A stretch of DNA of 64,000 nucleotides from Atkinsonella hypoxylon (GCA_000729835.1 JFHB01000121.1:27165-91164); one strand, 5' to 3'. Numbered from the stretch's first letter, positions 33,149-45,880 are shown. Numbers and translations are program-made. Notes: generated by a model not told the origin, from the letters alone.

Positions 33149-34672
33149 TGCAGAGGACAGTCTGGATGCGGGGAGAAGGGGGAGGGGAAGAATTTGACGC
33201 CGAGAGGTTTGACCGACCTTTTGCACAACACTTTGATTTAGCGTATGCAGGCTTTACGAGGAGCATTGGTGTTCTTTTCTTGCACATCGTTATCTTTGTC
33301 ACTAACAGATCTATGGTGATCCATTTTTTGCAATAATGGGCCGAGCGAATGACTTCATATTGGAAGTACGAAGGATGTTAATAATTGAATGGTTAGAACA
33401 AGCTTGGAAGAAGGGAGGTTTGTACGGGATTGCACGGGTCCCTAGGACTCGGTAGATATAATAGCAAAGACATGTCAGGACTTGTGTGTGTATCCTACCC
33501 GACACCACGGTTCTCCATTATAGCCGTCCTGATCCTCTCACCTCACGAGACGGACTTTTAAAAGTGCGTGCCACGAGCTGTTCACATATAAGGCGGCCAA
33601 GGCGCCGTCATCGCTAGCAGACGAGCAAAGGGTAATTTAATTCAAACCGGAATAATTGCCAGGAGCAAAGACGAGCTAGTTCGGTAGGCTCTTGGATGTG
33701 ATTAGAGACTTGCTTTCGTGATGTTGCAGGGGCAGGCTGGTGTCTCATGTAAGAGCGGATATATCCGTACGTCACCACGTTTTTTCGTCTGAGATCTTTT
33801 GCGTTTTGGGGAATCCCGTCAGGTCCTGCCTGACATGGATTTGTCGAGTGTAATATTAGGAAAATGGGACTGGGTTGCATGACAATTGAGAAAGGTTATG
33901 GCCCCTGGCTTCATTCCCCAAGGCAGAAAATTTATGAGAAAGGTAGATGCCACCGGGGGGCCGGACATTATTAGAGCAAGCAAGTCCATGGATATTTTGC
34001 AGTTAATACCCCTAGGGAGATAGTTCTCTTTCCAACATCTGATGGAGTCAATCGTAAGTCAAACCTGCCAAGCCGACATGGTGCTTGCATCTGAAAGACA
34101 TATCCCGAGGTTTCGCGCAAGCCAACCGCGGGTTGCACTGACCGCCATTCAGCCTCCCGTCCCCGCCGCTGCGTGGGTAAATTAGCGAGGCGAGCCACAT
34201 TGCAGATTTGCTCGCTTCGCCCAAATGAAAACAAGATCAGACCGGGACTCACGGGGGGGATCTGGGCCACCAGGATCGCGGGCATTTTAGTGCCAAGCCA
34301 GGTTTTGGAGAACAATAAGCACGCGGATGGCACAAGGCTTTTGTTGATGGCGAAAAAGCAAGGGGGAAAATAAACGAACATTTGGGTTGGAGAAAATCGT
34401 GCGCGGCCTCGTCCATCTTTTCTTATGCACAGCACAGCACAGATAGGTAAGGTAAATTAGGTAGCTAACCTGGCTTGGCGGGCGCACAACGCCTGCGCTG
34501 CTCCTCTCTTGAAATTCTGCAGCACCCTGGTCTGATTCATTCTTTTCCCTTTGGCTCCTGTGGCTTTCTGTAGCATTGCATGTGGTTACAAAAAGTCCCC
34601 TGGTCCCGCCCGCACCGCCCTCCCTCCACCGCCTTCTTCTGTTTGCTATTAATTCTGCCAAGCTACGGAGGC
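33149..34672. other. Intergenic region DUF7707 gene to EPT1
   Basis: 1.5 kb without a supported gene. It should hold the EPT1 promoter in its right part. A short agcacagcacagatagg repeat region lies near 34430. No other element is seen. Confidence 0.4.
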
Positions 34673-36428
34673 ATGTCTGGAGGGAATACCGAGACGTTAC
34701 CTCTATACGAACAGGAGAGCTCGTCACCTCGACGCGATTCCAGCATGGTTCGGAACACAAGTACGTATGGCTGCCCTGCTCTATCAATTATTCTTTAATC
34801 GATTTTATTTATTTATTTATTTATTTTTTTTACACGCCCTGTTTTTCGCGTGCAGCCGACACGGTAGTGGACAGTGGTTATTTAAAGCGCTCCGTTGAGT
34901 TTGGTCTTGGCGGGTTGTCCAGAAAACGAATAGCTTCTTGGTGAAGTTTCGTAGTGCAAGCGTACACTTTAATCAAGATTGCTAACCTGTTTTGATACTT
35001 GAATTACAGAAAAAGCAGCTGCAGAGTGCATCTCGGACGATGCGTTAATACACCTCAAGTCGTACAAATATTCGAGCGTCGACAAGTCTCCCATATCGAA
35101 ATATGTTCTTGGCCCATGGGTATGTGGGATTTGCGAACTTGGCGCTGGCTCGGAGTGGGCTTCCGGATCAGAGAACATAAATCGAGACCGGAAGAGTAGG
35201 CCTGTAGCTGACAATGGTCTTGTTTCGTAGTGGAATGCCTTCGTGAACGTTCTGCCGTTATGGATCGCGCCTAACATGGTAACCCTGCTGGGATTTTTCT
35301 TCATTTTGGGAAACATTGGTTTATTGGTCATCTACTTACCTGATCTTGTCGGACCGGTATGTTCGCATTGACTTGGGGTTTGTGTTTTCGTCGACTTTCG
35401 GGCTTGAATACTGATGTGGACATGACTTATATTAGGGGCCGACATGGTTATACTTCAGCTTCGGTTTTGGTCTATTCATGTATCAGACCATGGATAACGT
35501 GGATGGCAAACAAGCACGAAGGACCGGCACATCAAGTGGCCTCGGCGAGCTGTTCGATCACGGAATCGACTCTTTAAACTGTACGTTGGCCAGTCTGCTC
35601 GAAACAGCAGCCATGGGACTGGGAACGACCAATGCCGGCATCTTTACTGCCCTGTGCCCCTGCCTCGCCATGTTCTTCTCTACCTGGGAAACGTATCACA
35701 CTCACACATTATATCTGGGATTCATCAATGGACCTACAGAAGGTTTACTTATCGCTTGCAGTATCATGGTGGCCTCGGGTATCTGGGGCCCACACATTTG
35801 GACACTTCCTCTCGCAACTGCTCTGGGTGACCGTCTACCTGGCCTCGCTGTCATGCTCGGCGAGACGTCTTTCCGAGATGTTTGGGTCAGCCTCATCATC
35901 GTGTCCCTCTTTGTCGGTCACGTTCCCTTCTGCCTGTACAACGTTGCCTGTGCTCGCCAGAAGCAAGGCCTACCACTTTTGCCCGTCTTCGCGGAGTGGA
36001 CCCCCATGGCCGTCTTCACTGTTGGTGTCGGCGCGTGGGTGTTCTCGCCGTACAGCACCCTGATGAAGAACAACCACTTGGTCCTCTTTTGCCTGACCAT
36101 GTCCTTTGTGTTTGGAAGACTGACCACCAAGATCATTCTCGCCCACCTGACGCGTCAACCCTTCCCTTACTGGACAGTTATGCTTGCCCCTCTTGTTGGC
36201 GGCGCATTCCTGGGAAACTTGCCCCTGTTGGGATTTCCCCAGATCAACGCGACGCTGGAGCTGTACTACCTAAGAGCATACTTTTTGTTTTCCTTGGTTG
36301 TGTACTTCCACTGGGCGTACATCGTCGTCACTGCCATTTGTGACTTTCTAGGCATCAACGCCCTGACTATTCCAAAGGAGAAGCAGACCGCTAACAAACG
36401 AGCGCGGGATGCCATGAAGATACATTAA
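34673..36428 (+). CDS. EPT1: Choline/ethanolamine phosphotransferase
   Basis: ER membrane enzyme of the Kennedy pathway, joining CDP-choline or CDP-ethanolamine to diacylglycerol. The secure exons are 35010-35119, 35231-35356 and 35436-36428. The first exon is uncertain: an exon ending at 34760 keeps phase, with start either at 34673 (438 residues) or 34745 (MVRNT, 414 residues). That requires a 249-nt intron containing an ATTT microsatellite. Conserved landmarks: HLKSYKYSSVDKSPISKYVL, then LPLWIAPNMVTLLGF, then the CDP-alcohol phosphotransferase motif D-N-V-D-G-K-Q-A-R-R-T-G with GELFDHGID. ETYHTHTLYLGFINGPTEG and about eight hydrophobic segments follow. The substrate split between EPT1 and CPT1 cannot be read from sequence. 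Confidence 0.9.
34808..34830 (+). repeat. ATTT microsatellite in EPT1 intron 1
   Basis: About five copies of ttta followed by a T run, within the predicted 249-nt first intron. Confidence 0.7.
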
Positions 36429-37194
36429 ACAAGCGTGTATAGGATCAAATCTCGCTTCGATTCAGATGGTACGAATTTGACCATGGGACACAACGTCGAT
36501 CTCGATAACGAGATAAGGCGTCGCTCAAGCACGCTAAACTGAGCCAGCGAGGCCCGAAATACTTCTTCCTCTTCCTTTCGCATTCGTACATATGAATTAA
36601 GCGACAAATCTCCTAAAACTGCGGGACTTTGGGGCCATGGACGCTGATCCGCAGACCAGTCACATCGAAAGAACAGTGGTCGGACCAGCGCACTGGCTAT
36701 CTTGGGATCAGTACACTTACTTGTAATGAGCCGGCTTTGATGAAGCACCCTAGATTTTTAAAAGGCGGGCGTTGGGGTTAAGCCTGCTTTTCGGCTTTTC
36801 AAAACACTAGGCTGGGGTTTAATTCTTGTTTTTCGATGCATCCACATTACCGCGCTGCGTGGTCTAGTTATATTCTTGAATAAATGTGTGAATGATTATT
36901 GAGCTGTCGTTGAATACATGTCATGCCGACGCTGCATTGGGCGACAGGTTCTTCGGTGAGAATGTTGAACCGCGAATGGATCGTTCTTTCACGCAGTATG
37001 AATAAGACATTCTATGCGTTATATTCTTGAAAGCATGAATTAAGAAGAACAGAATCAACTTTTATTAAAATTCTTCTTTTGACCATGATAACGTAGGCCG
37101 TAGCTCGTTCTACGCCTCATGCAGAAGAAACCATGAAGTTTACTTCCCTAGTTATAGGATCCTTGACGGCACGTCTTCGGACTGATTTCATTCC
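36429..37194. other. Convergent intergenic region EPT1/ERG10
   Basis: 766 bp of 3' flanks. A short palindromic duplication near 36755-36830 is not convincing as an element. No gene is seen. Confidence 0.4.
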
Positions 37195-38682
37195 TCATTG
37201 GAGATTCTCAATGACGAGGGCAGATGCGCCACCGCCGCCATTGCAGATGCCGGCACAACCAATCTTGGCACCCTTCTCCTTCAGGACAGAGGTCAGGGTA
37301 GTGATGATACGGGCACCGGAGCAGCCGAGCGGGTGACCGATGGCAACCGAGCCACCGTAGACGTTGACCCTGTCGGCATCGAGACCGAGAAGCTTGATGT
37401 TGGCGAGGGCAACGACAGAGAAGGCCTCGTTGATCTCGTAAAAGTCAATGTCCTTGTCGGTCAGGCCGGCGTGCTTGATGGCCTTGGGAATGGCCAGGGA
37501 GGGAGCAACAGTGAAGCGCTCTGGCTCGCGTTCGGCGTCGCCCCATCCCAGGATCTTGGCGATGGGCTTCACACCGAGCTCCTTGACCTTGGCCTCCGAC
37601 ATGAGGACCACGGCGGCAGCACCGTCGTTGATGGGCGCGGCGTTGGGGGCCGTGATGGAGCCGTCGGGCTTGAAGGCAGGACGCATGGCCCTGAGCTTGT
37701 CGACGTTCAGGTTCTTGACTTCGTCGTCGCGGTCAATCTTGACGGCGGGCTTGCCTCGGCCGCCGCCGACTTGGACGGGGACAATCTCCTTGAAGAGGCC
37801 GGCTTCGACGGCGGCCTGGGCCTTCTGGTACGACTTGATGGCATAGTCGTCCTGCGCCTCGCGGGAGAAGTCATGGTCTGAGGCGCATAGTTCGCCCTGC
37901 AGACCCATGTGCTCCTTCTTGTAGGCGTCTGTGAGACCGTCCTTGAGCACGCCGTCTAGGAGGGTCTGGTCGCCGTACTTGGCGCCGGTCCGGAGGTTGG
38001 GCAGATAGTGAGGGGTGTTGGACATGGACTCGGTGCCGCCGGCGACAACAACGGACGAGGTGCCCAGCATGATGTTCTGAGCGCCCAGGATGATGGCTTT
38101 GAGCCCGGAGGCGCACACCTTGTTTATGGTGGTGGAAACGGTGCTGTTGGGGAGACCGGCGCCGATGGCGCACTGGCGCGCGGGAGCCTGGCCGAGACTT
38201 GGATCCAATGTTAGAGTTGAGAGCCATGAAGCGGTAAGTTTGATGTTCGATAAGAGTGAGAAGACGGCTAGAGAGAGAGCTGGACTGCAATACTTACCCG
38301 GCAGACAGGACATTTCCAAAGAAGACCTCCTCAACATCCTCGGGCTTGATGCCAGCCCGTTCAACAGCACCTGTGCACTATCAGGGGCTCATTCTTAGAG
38401 GTAGAAAGATGAAAAATCATGAGATAACATACCCTTGATGGCAGTAGAGCCAAGCTGGGTGGCACTCAAGCTTGACAAGGAGCTAAAGACAGCGGTGTTA
38501 GAAAGATATCAGGGTTTTCAAATTTTCAATCTTTTTCTGAAACACTTCTTTCTGCGCTTGAGCCCCTCCATCTTCGGAGCAAAGTCGGCGAGGGGTTCAA
38601 CATTTGCTGGGGCTCACCCTAGGAATGAACCGATGGGGGTTCTGGCAGCTGAGACGATGTAGACGGGTGGAAGGCCGGACAT
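37195..38682 (-). CDS. ERG10: Acetyl-CoA C-acetyltransferase (acetoacetyl-CoA thiolase)
   Basis: Condenses two acetyl-CoA to acetoacetyl-CoA, the first step of the mevalonate/ergosterol route. Four exons on the minus strand: 38618-38682, 38433-38482, 38298-38370 and 37195-38197; 396 residues. Introns are 135, 62 and 100 nt. The N-terminus MSGLPPVYIVSAARTPIGSF starts directly with the thiolase fold and has no mitochondrial or peroxisomal signal, so a cytosolic form is likely. The catalytic Cys91 lies in NKVCASGLKA, His351 in AIGHPLGCSGAR and Cys381 in CNGGGGASALV; NEAFS is also present. All active-site motifs are intact. Assignment is secure. Confidence 0.97.
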
Positions 38683-39839
38683 GTTGAGTGGAAGAGTGTG
38701 GCGTGCTACAAAAGGAGGAAGAGTTCAATTGATGGGGACTTAAAAGATAAAAGGGAAACGGCGGCGAAGAATATGGAGTCTGGTAGCAGTTACGGAGTAG
38801 GCAAGAGGAGAACGGTGTACAGTGGGTGTATATTCCGTAGTTGGGTGTATAGTTAGTTAGTCTGTCTAGATGGGATGGTGGGATGGTGGGGTCTTGTCGC
38901 GGCAGAGCTTCGCATTAGCGTCAGTGGCTGCTTGACGGGGGATCAAATGCGGCGTAGGGAGTTGATAGCACATGGTACACTTCATGTTACTTATTAAATG
39001 TTACTTATTAAACACTGCCGCTGTGAAGGGTTCCTCGGGTTGACTCAGCATGCCCCCCCCCGGCTGACCTGCGTGCCCCACTATGCCAGAAGCTCCACTG
39101 CCGGCGGCAGACAATTTTTTGAACCAGACCAGACCCAGGTGCCCGTCTGGTTAATTTGACTGGACTGGAGCAATTGGACTGGACGTCTGGAAGTCTGGAC
39201 GTCTGGTGGCATGAACCATGAACGCACCGTTCTTGAAGCCTGCTGCAGTAATGGGTGGTACACTCGATGCCTGTGAGCATCGCTTTTGTCGTTGATGACA
39301 TCCAAGACCAGGAATGACGAAAGGTGAAGCGCGCGGCCTCATATTCAGCTCACCAGTTCATTTCAAATGGAATCACACCAGACGTTATGCAGTCGTGCAA
39401 AGTCGTGCAAAGTCGTGCAAAGTCGTGCAAGCTCGCTGTGGGATACTGACATGCTCACAAAATTGTTCGTAATCATGGCCGCGCCGTTTTCTGCGGCCAA
39501 TTCGTGAGGTCATAGAAGGCGCTGACGACAACAAACAAGTACAAATGCTTACATGTAGCAATTTATTGCCATGATGTGTGCAAAGTGTATGAAGCCGTCT
39601 TGAGCCAAAGCAGAGTAACACGCCCCACATTACGGAGTACAGCAAAGTCGTTGTCTTGAGCCTAGGGCGCACGTGATGCAGCATTACATTGAGAGCTGTT
39701 GCTTGAGGCGGGCACAAAAATGTTCCTGGAGCGGGTGAAGCCTGCGCTGTCCAGGAGCTGTCCAGGAGTCCAGGAGAACAGCTGCAAACGCGCCCAACGT
39801 CAATCAATCGCTGACGCCTGGACTTTGCCGAGCGCAAAG
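38683..39839. other. Divergent intergenic region ERG10/SNU114
   Basis: About 1.2 kb with both promoters. It contains a tggatggtggga cluster near 38872-38890, a run of nine C near 39052, a 10-bp tandem repeat (39391-39430) and a CACGTG hexamer at 39670-39675. Confidence 0.45.
39391..39430. repeat. 10-bp tandem repeat, four perfect copies
   Basis: Unit agtcgtgcaa repeated exactly four times. It lies about 410 bp upstream of the SNU114 start. Confidence 0.95.
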
Positions 39840-42800
39840 ATGGATGATCTCTACGATGAGTGAGAATATATCAATAAGCCTCCCAAGGGGCGTACTGCTC
39901 AAGCTCAAGTACTGACAAGCTGTGTTAAAGGTTCGGCAACTTCATTGGGGAGGAAGTCGAGTCCGAGGCGGCTTCGGAGGATGGTGTAGGGGCCAGGGAT
40001 TATGTCTATGATGATGAGCCTGTGGACGGTGCCGGTGTCACCGGCGACGAGCTGATGGAAGTGGATGGTTGGCTAAGCCCTCCTCTCCTGTAGCCTTGAT
40101 GTGAAGCTAATCAGGGATGCACTTTAGACGGGCCTTCCAATGCCGTGATCCTTCATGAAGACAAGCAATACTATCCAACTGCCCAGCAAGTATACGGCGA
40201 GGAAGTAGAGACACGCGTGGAAGAGGAGGACGCACAGCCACTCACCGAGCCCATTATCCGTCCCATCGAGCAAAAGAAATTCAATATTGAAGAAGCTGAT
40301 CTACCACCCGTCTTCTTCGATCGTGGTTTCATGACGGACTTGATGAACTTTCCTGAGCAAACACGAAACGTTGCATTGGCTGGCCATTTACATCATGGGA
40401 AAACGGCGTTTATGGACATGCTTGTTATGGAAACTCACGATATCGCGGAGAAGCTCGACAAGCGAAGCGGACGCAAGCGAGATGAGAAACTACGATATAC
40501 GGATATACACATTTTAGAGCGCGAGCGGGGATTATCAGTCAAATCGTCTCCCATGAGCCTGGTTCTGCAGAGCAGCAAGGGTAAATCGCATCTCGTCAAC
40601 ATCGTGGATACCCCTGGCCATGTCAACTTCGTGGACGAGGTAGCTGCCGCATTCAGACTTGTCGATGGAGTATGCTTGGTTGTGGATATTGTGGAAGGCG
40701 TCCAGATTAACACAGAGCAGATCATTAAGCATGCAGTATTGGAAGACATTCCTTTGACACTAATTGTTAACAAGATGGACCGCTTGATTCTGGAACTAAA
40801 ACTTCCGCCCAAGGACGCGTACTTCAAGCTCAAGCACGTCATCGAGGAGGTCAACACGGTAATCAGCAATACTGCACCTGCAAAAGCGACCTCGAAGCGC
40901 ATCAGTCCAGAGAAGGGCAACGTTCTCTTTTCTTGCACAGATCTCGCCTGGTGCTTCACCCTTTCTTCTTTTGCAAAGATGTATACCGATACTTATGGGG
41001 ATATTAACACGGAAGAGTTTGCCAGAAGATTATGGGGTGATATATACTACAACACGAAGAAGCGCTCCTTTACACGCAAACCCGTTGAAGAGCGCGCCAC
41101 GCGATCATTCGTTCATTTCGTGCTAGAGCCTATTTATAAGCTCTTCACACATTCAATAAGCAGCAGCTCTGAAGCCCTTAAACCCGTCCTGGCGTCGCTG
41201 GGCATACAGCTGAAACCAGCACAGTACAAAGCAGACGCAAGAGATATTCTGAAAGTTGTTTGTGAGCAATTTTTCGGTCCTTCTACCGGCTTTGTCGATA
41301 TGATTTCTCAACATGTTCCGTCGCCCAAAGAAGGCGCTGAAAGGCTCTTGGAGAGGCATTACACTGGTCCGCTCGATACAAAGATTGCAGAATCAATGAA
41401 GATGTGCAACGAGGATGGCCCCCTCGTGGTCCATGTCACCAAGCTTTTTAACACATCTGATGCCAAGAGCTTCTACTCATTTGGACGAGTTCTGAGCGGT
41501 ACAGCCAGACCTGGCATGTCTGTGCGAGTTCTTGGTGAAGGATACTCGCTTGATGACGAAGAAGATATGACTATGGCCACAATCAGTGACGTTTTTATTG
41601 GAGAGACACGATACAATATCCCTACAGACGGTGTGCCGGCTGGGAGCTTGGTGCTCCTGAGTGGTGTGGACAATTCAATAGTCAAGTCGGCCACGATCGT
41701 TGCCCCCAAGTTCGAGGATGACGAAGACGCCTTCATTTTTAAACCCATCACGCACTTCACAGAGTCGGTTCTCAAGGTTGCCGTGGAGCCCATCAATCCG
41801 TCAGAGCTGCCGAAGATGTTGGACGGTCTACGAAAGGTCCAGAAGTCTTATCCTCTCATTGATACGAAAGTGGAAGAGTCTGGAGAACACATCATCCTCG
41901 GCACTGGTGAGCTGTATATGGACTGTGTGCTTCATGATCTGAGAAGGCTGTATGCGGATATGGATATCAAAGTGTCTGACCCGGTGACCCGATTCTGCGA
42001 AACGGTCGTGGAAACGTCTGCCACCAAGTGTTACGCCATCACCCCGAACAAGAAGAACAAGATCACCATGGTAGCTGAGCAGTTGGAAAAGGGCATTTCA
42101 AATGATATTGAGACTGGCGTTGTGAAGATTCGTGACCCCATCAGAAAGACGGCCAAGTTCTTCGAGGAGAACCATGGCTGGGATAAGCTGGCGGCGAGAA
42201 GCATCTGGGCTTTCGGACCCGACGAGATGGGGCCCAACATTCTCCAGGATGATACTTTGCCAACCGAGGTAAGCAATAAAGTCAAGTTTTGGCACAAAAG
42301 CATGTGGATCTAATTGCCCTTGTTAGGTGGACAAGAAGCTTCTCAATCAAGTCAAGGAGTCTATTAAGCAGGGTTTCAGTTGGGCAACCAGAGAAGGACC
42401 TCTATGCGAAGAACGCAAGTTTTGCGACTCTCCCCTTAATCTGCCGATTATGTAGATTTCGCTAACCTCCTAACTAGCCATTCGAAATACAAAATTCAAG
42501 ATCACCGATGTTTTATTAGCCAACGAAGCCATCTTCCGTGGCGGCGGTCAAATCATTCCAACCTCACGACGGGCATGCTATTCCTCATTCCTAATGGCCT
42601 CTCCTCGCTTAATGGAACCCGTTTACTCAGTGTCCGTCACTGGACCAGAAGATTCTCACACTGAGGTGTATAATGTGCTGGCTCGGCGCCGTGGGCATGT
42701 CTTGTCTGACGGCCCGGTTGCCGGCACACCTCTCTATCGAGTTAATGGCTTAATTCCCGTCATTGACAGCTTCGGGTTCGAGGTAGATTTACGGATCAAG

Positions 42801-43043
42801 ACGCAGGGCAGTTCCATGGTCAGCTTGGTCTTTGACAACTGGAGCATCGTCCCAGGTGACCCGCTGGACCGCGAGCAAGTCCTGCGTCCGTTACAGCCTG
42901 CATCCGCGCAGGCCACGGCTCGAGATTTCGTTTTGAAAACAAGAAGGCGGAAGGGATTGAGCGAGGATGTCAGTGTCAAGACATTCCTGGAGCCTGAGTT
43001 TTATCAGAGTTTGATGGAGAGCGGCATGCTTGGGGATGCATGA
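39840..43043 (+). CDS. SNU114: U5 snRNP GTPase Snu114 (EFTUD2)
   Basis: EF-2-like GTPase of the U5 snRNP that controls Brr2 during spliceosome activation. Five exons: 39840-39859, 39931-40067, 40128-42268, 42327-42414 and 42478-43043; 983 residues. Introns are 71, 60, 58 and 63 nt. The acidic N-terminus (FGNFIGEEVESE, YDDEPVDG) is typical. The G domain shows GHLHHGKTAFMD (P-loop), DTPGHVNFVDE (G3) and NKMDRLI (G4). Domain III has HIILGTGELYMDCVLHDLRR. The C-terminal EF-G IV/V-like part has FRGGGQIIPTSRRACYSSF and ends EFYQSLMESGMLGDA. The last intron (42415-42477) has a GC donor (GCAAGT) and AG acceptor; no GT alternative keeps the frame. Assignment is secure. Confidence 0.96.
42415..42477 (+). 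other. GC-AG intron in SNU114
   Basis: Removing this 63-nt segment joins CEE to PIRNTKFKI, the invariant family sequence. The donor reads c/GCAAGT, the usual consensus of GC introns, and a ctaac branch site and ctag acceptor follow. A shift to the nearby GT would break the frame. Confidence 0.8.
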
Positions 43044-43729
43044 TGTACGGGTGTTTTCCGGTAGGCTTGGTGTAAAGTAGGGATGAAGGCGTTTCTGGGA
43101 CCATTTTGCTGCATATTTGATGCGAATAGGCGATGTTCATAGATGAATGTACCATGTGCCTAACTACTGGGTGCCTTGATCCGCGCTTTATTCATTAGGA
43201 ATGAGGTTCTTAGGGTTGGTGATGCTACGAACTGGCATAGCTATGAGTAATAGATGTGTTTGATATGAAATTTTGTTTCTCCACAACCGATTTCACATGG
43301 GACGTTCTATCTCTCTCTCTCCTTTTTTTTTTTTTTCTTCCAAAACAAAGTCAGACACAAGCCTGAGATCACATGACGCAGCGTTATCGAAATGCTCAAA
43401 GTGAGGGGAAGCAAGTGGCTGCAGCACGTGTCAGCGAATCGAGTGGCGGCGGCGAGCCGCTTCCGGACGCAGTGACCAGCGCCAAATACCTCTCTCTGAC
43501 TTAGGTTGACGCTAACAACATTAGTCCGATGCATCGTGTCTCTTGCATCTTGCATCTTGCATCTTGCATCTTGCATAATGTCAAGAACCCCCCCGGGCCC
43601 CGGCCTTCTCATTTATCATCACGTCAAGCTAGAATCATTGTACATAACAAAGTGACCTTATCTCCAATCTATCTCTAGTCTTCCGTGAGGACACGCAGCA
43701 TGCTTTAGAATCTGCTGGCCGCCTGCACC
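43044..43729. other. Intergenic region SNU114 to RTC5
   Basis: 686 bp with the RTC5 promoter. It has a CT/T tract (43308-43336), a CACGTG hexamer at 43425-43430 and a 7-bp tandem repeat (43541-43576). Confidence 0.45.
43541..43576. repeat. 7-bp tandem repeat (tcttgca), five copies
   Basis: Five perfect copies plus one base of a sixth, about 155 bp upstream of the RTC5 start. Confidence 0.95.
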
Positions 43730-45647
43730 ATGGGTCAGAGTCAATCAGATGGCAACCAGCGCCAACGGTCTCACGAAGACCTGGCACAGGAGCTTGTGAG
43801 TAAGACAAGCGAGGAACGGATATCTCAATATCATGCGCGTTTGCAAACCACGCATCATTTGCTTGTAAGCTAACATGGTCCTCAATTGATAGGCCACCAA
43901 GTTCAGAGATAAATGCTTCACATCCCTAGAATTCTACTCTCTCAAGGATGTCTTCAAGAGTCTGGCAGATCAACAGGGATCTGTCCGCTATCTGAAGGAA
44001 GACACTGTTGCCCGCTATCTTGAGATTCCCGATATCTTGGGTGCGTCCCCCGTTGTGTTTCAGATGATCTCGTACCTAGGCGCATTTCCCTTTCTACAAG
44101 ATGCACCTGTAGTTCTTGAGCTGTCTCAGCTCGTCATGGTTATCGTTCTCATGACGGAGCGGTACAAGCGTGTATTGGCCAGAGGATCTGCCGATCGGAC
44201 ACGGCTCATTTTCAAGAGCCTGGCTGTTTACGACCGCAAAGCTTCAGAAGTCAGTGCGTCTCTGTCACCCACGGTGTCTAGAAATGCCGCCACAAAGGGC
44301 ACAGGCGGTCCAGGCTTCCCCGTCGATCTACCGGGAGAGGACGAATCCGGCGAGGATGACGATGACGACGATGACATCGTCCTCACGGCGTATGAGCTGC
44401 TGAATATCACCGAGGCTGTCAAGCAAGGCAGCGCGCCAGAGTTTCGTGGAGCCATCATTCCAACAGACAACTTCCGGAAACTGGTCATGCTGTTGCTGCT
44501 AGCTGCTCCACTGGATGCTCAGGAGAGTTTGTCCCAATATTCTGTTCGTGTCACAGGGGCCGAACTTGAGCGACTGAGAGCAACTGCTGAGTATGTCTTG
44601 GCAGCCTTTGTGGATGTCGAAACGGCTCCTGGTATTAGGTACAAACAGTTCAAATCGATAATGCCAACTTTATTCCCCAACTTGTTCCACAGCTTCAATG
44701 CCCTTTTTGAGCACTTTATGTTTTCCAAAAACCTAGATTTTACGAAGCATCGAGATGATGTTCCCAAGACAAATGATCCTTTGTATAAACCCGCTCAGCC
44801 GCTTCTCTCTGACAGAGGAGACATATTGGACGGTCACATGTTATCACAACTATCTCTCTTTCTCCCGGGGTCATCGCTGTTTCGAAAAGTACGAAGACTG
44901 TACTCTGGTAACGATGCAGGCTTCTCCATGGGAAGCTTCGACTCCAAGGTCCTCAACTGGAGGGCACCAACCATCCTGCTCGTCAGTGGAACGATCCTTT
45001 CCGACGTGCCCGGCAGCGGCCAGGAATCGTCTTTTGCAGATAGCCTTCCTCCCAAGCGCATCCCAAATGGCACCAAGAGCGGTCGCGTGACATTTGGAGT
45101 CTACGTCCGCGAGCCATGGAAGCACACCCATAAAGAGTGTTTCGGTGACTCAGAAACGGTTCTGTTCCAGCTGGAGCCAGTCCATGACGTCTTCACCGCA
45201 TCGACCATCAATACCGACTACGTGGCATTCACCAAGCCACCAGGGAATCAACCGTGTTTGTCGTTTGGAGCACCCCATCCGAAGCCGAGAAAGTCATCGC
45301 ATACGCATACACATCACTCCCTAGGGGCAGTCTCGTTGCTTCTGAACGACTCTTTTGAATTCGGCGTCCTGAACCACGATTATACTTCACGAGGTGGAGC
45401 GTTTCATACCAGTGTCTCCAGACGATATGATTTTCAAGATCGGTTTGAAATCGATCAATTGGAAGTTTGGGGATGTGGGGGCGAGGACGAAGCCAAGCTT
45501 CAGGCGGAGAGATGGGCGTGGGAGGAACGGGAGGCCGAGGCCAGGCGGAAGATTAACTTGGGAACGGGGGATATAGACGCCGATCGTGCGCTGTTAGAGA
45601 TGGCTGGTTTAATAGGTGCTAATCGCAGCGGCGGGTCCATGGCGTAG
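43730..45647 (+). CDS. RTC5: TLDc-domain protein Rtc5
   Basis: Fungal TLDc protein; yeast Rtc5 is linked to the vacuole and V-ATPase regulation. Two exons, 43730-43795 and 43893-45647, with a 97-nt intron; 606 residues. The N-terminus MGQSQSDG fits the MGxxxS N-myristoylation signal. The middle is helical (PVVLELSQLVMVIVLMTERY). An acidic run of Asp follows at about residue 200 (GEDDDDDDD). The TLDc domain occupies about residues 350-550: LSLFLPGSSLFRKVRRLYSG, NWRAPTILLVSGTI, VTFGVYVREPWKHT, then FEFGVLNHDY and FEIDQLEVWGCGG. The C-terminus is a charged helix. The family assignment is strong; the cell role is from the family. Confidence 0.9.
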
Positions 45648-45880
45648 CGCTGGCGATATGCCATCTATTGATCTCCTATCGGGAAGGTGCTCTTGCTGAT
45701 TCATTGGTGTTGAAGAGAAGAGTCAATGGCTCGACTCTCTAATCTCGTATCGAAAATCAAATCAAAAAGAAAAATAAATAAATAACGTGAACGGATTATG
45801 CGTAATATTAGTTCGGTTTCAACCTTTGAAAATAGACCGGTAATGTTCTGTATATATTGTACATGCGCCAACTCGTCACA

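Noticed and set aside
37198..37881. 227-codon frame (+) antisense to ERG10
   Set aside because: A mirror of the GC-rich ERG10 coding sequence, very Gly/Asp-rich, no domain.
39391..39430. Tandem repeats (also 43541, 59016, 61141) considered as CRISPR-like
   Set aside because: They are direct, spacerless repeats in a eukaryotic genome and so are ordinary micro/minisatellites.
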